Below the pieces are notes generated by a model. It searched no databases and was not told the origin of the DNA. It was given only the letters and a program-made list of their open reading frames with translations. Source: an uncultured Eubacteriales bacterium (GTDB taxonomy: Bacteria; Bacillota; Clostridia; Oscillospirales; Oscillospiraceae). Taken from it: a stretch of DNA of 6,679 bases. How positions within the stretch are numbered: position 1 is the first letter of the stretch; each line of letters starts with the position of its first letter. This document shows, piece after piece, positions 5,949 to 6,679 of this stretch. Where the stretch lies: assembly GCA_902475515.1 (NCBI GenBank), contig CABSAB010000079.1, positions 1-6,679 of the forward strand. Direction: 5' to 3'. Made by a program: the position numbers and the translations under genes.

Positions 5949-5967
5949 GGTTTTGTTCGTTCGTCAA
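5939..5967 (-). promoter_or_regulatory. sigma-A type promoter of the degV-family gene
   Basis: On the minus strand TTGACG (5967-5962, five of six bases match consensus) is followed after 17 bases by TAATAT (5944-5939). The predicted transcript starts near 5932, with a leader of about 26 bases carrying the CGGGAG ribosome site. Confidence 0.65.
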
Positions 5968-5975
5968 GGGGCGAT

Positions 5976-5985
5976 TTGTATACAA
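5976..5985. repeat. 10 bp perfect palindrome TTGTATACAA
   Basis: TTGTATACAA sits 9 bp upstream of the degV-family -35 box and 10 bp downstream of the sulfatase-like stop. Sites of this form are often bound by GntR/FadR-type regulators, so it may be a second control site. A chance AT-rich palindrome is also possible. Confidence 0.3.
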
Positions 5986-5994
5986 TTTGTTAAA

Positions 5995-6679
5995 TCACGG
6001 AAACTCCTTGGGTTTGTCGTGCCAGCTCCTGCCGTAGCAGGTGTAGCCCTCGGGGGCCGGCAGCATGGGCAGGTCCGTCCCAAACGCCTCGTTCAGGAGG
6101 ATGCGCCAGGTGTTGATGCCGGTTTCCCCCTCGATAGAAAAGGGCTGACCTTTGTAATAGACGCAGTTCAGGCTGTTTTGCATATACGGAGTCTCCAGCA
6201 GGGGGTCGTAATCCGGTTCCCCGTAATACAGCAGCATCTGTCCCGGGTACCGGGTGCCGTGATCCGACTGAAGCACGATCAGGCTCTCGGGATCGTGAAC
6301 GAGAATGTTTGTAATGGCCGTCTCCAGCACCGAGTTGAGATAGGAAAGCTGATCCAGATAGTAGTGCTGGTCCTTGATGTTCTGCCCGCCGTCCACGGGG
6401 TTGCCGCTTGCGTCGAAAACAAAGGGATAGTGCGGGCACTGCACATAGGAGACCGTCAGCGTGGGCGTGTCTTCCAGGTTGGCATAGCACTGCTCCATGG
6501 CGGAAAAGATGCCGCGCAGATGCTCCCCGTGACTGCGGAAATCCGGCAGGCCCAGGGGCTCCCGCAGTACGTTCCGAATATGGGGCACCATGGAAAGAAC
6601 GCTGTTTTGGAAGATAAAATCCGTGATCCGGTCCGGAAACTGCGGCTCCTGCTGTTCCGGCTGTTCTGGGACTACGGCT
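5995..6679 (-). CDS. sulfatase-like (alkaline phosphatase superfamily) protein, C-terminal part
   Basis: The frame is open to the right window edge, so only the last 227 residues are seen and the start lies outside. Two features place it in the sulfatase/phosphoglycerol- or phosphoethanolamine-transferase branch of the alkaline phosphatase superfamily. VLQSDHGTRY supplies the late Asp-His metal ligands. An upstream QCPHYPFVFDASGN stretch matches the conserved H-x-P segment of membrane-anchored members. These use a metal-activated Thr, Ser or formylglycine to cleave or transfer phospho- or sulfo-groups on lipids, glycans or cell-wall polymers. The N-terminal membrane domain and the nucleophile are not visible, so the reaction cannot be named. 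The visible N-terminal end is Pro/Glu/Gln-rich (EQPEQQEPQ), perhaps a linker or loop. The protein ends in TGA with no convincing terminator before the degV-family promoter. An internal Met at 6591 is not the start. Confidence 0.85.
   Translation of the reverse strand, partial: AVVPEQPEQQEPQFPDRITDFIFQNSVLSMVPHIRNVLREPLGLPDFRSHGEHLRGIFSAMEQCYANLEDTPTLTVSYVQCPHYPFVFDASGNPVDGGQNIKDQHYYLDQLSYLNSVLETAITNILVHDPESLIVLQSDHGTRYPGQMLLYYGEPDYDPLLETPYMQNSLNCVYYKGQPFSIEGETGINTWRILLNEAFGTDLPMLPAPEGYTCYGRSWHDKPKEFP

Noticed and set aside
5990..6490. Minus-strand open frame of 166 codons overlapping the sulfatase-like gene in another frame
   Set aside because: The overlapping frame carries the SDHG and H-x-P motifs and stays open to the window edge. 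This one is Arg/Gly/Pro-rich without motifs, typical of a frame-shifted reading.

Overview
The window reads as ordinary, gene-dense chromosome from a fairly GC-rich anaerobic Firmicute, most likely a Clostridia member of the Oscillospiraceae/Ruminococcaceae type. The basis is gene content (YgiQ radical SAM protein, a DegV/FakB-type lipid-binding protein, a YaiI/YqxD domain, a Gram-positive-style Qnr-like pentapeptide protein), strong AGGAGG ribosome binding sites, and GC-rich third codon positions. This is an inference; there is no rRNA or other phylogenetic marker here. I see no tRNA, rRNA, CRISPR array, insertion sequence or integrase.

Layout, left to right. At 18-45 a strong GC hairpin closes a minus-strand gene cluster read from right to left: ygiQ-like radical SAM (2316-4148), a fused DEDDh exonuclease / zinc-ribbon / DUF188 protein (901-2277), a pentapeptide-repeat protein (312-917) and a small acidic protein of unknown function (58-300). 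The last three are tightly packed: 17 bp overlap, then an 11 bp gap. Both downstream genes have near-perfect Shine-Dalgarno sequences. A putative promoter for the cluster lies at 4186-4214. Diverging from it on the plus strand is a lone alpha/beta hydrolase (4312-4995) with an extended -10 promoter. It ends at a hairpin terminator (4997-5028) shared with the converging degV-family gene (5037-5906, minus).

The degV gene has a good promoter whose -10 box lies inside a perfect 10+10 bp inverted repeat, a likely operator. Further right is the C-terminal part of a sulfatase/alkaline-phosphatase-superfamily protein (minus, 5995 to beyond the window edge).

The most interesting item is the 458-residue fusion of three nucleic-acid-related modules, a complete DEDDh 3'-5' exonuclease, a Cys/His metal-binding knuckle and a PIN-like DUF188 domain. 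It is translated together with a Qnr-like pentapeptide protein. Together they suggest nucleic-acid metabolism or topoisomerase protection, but a shared pathway is inference only.
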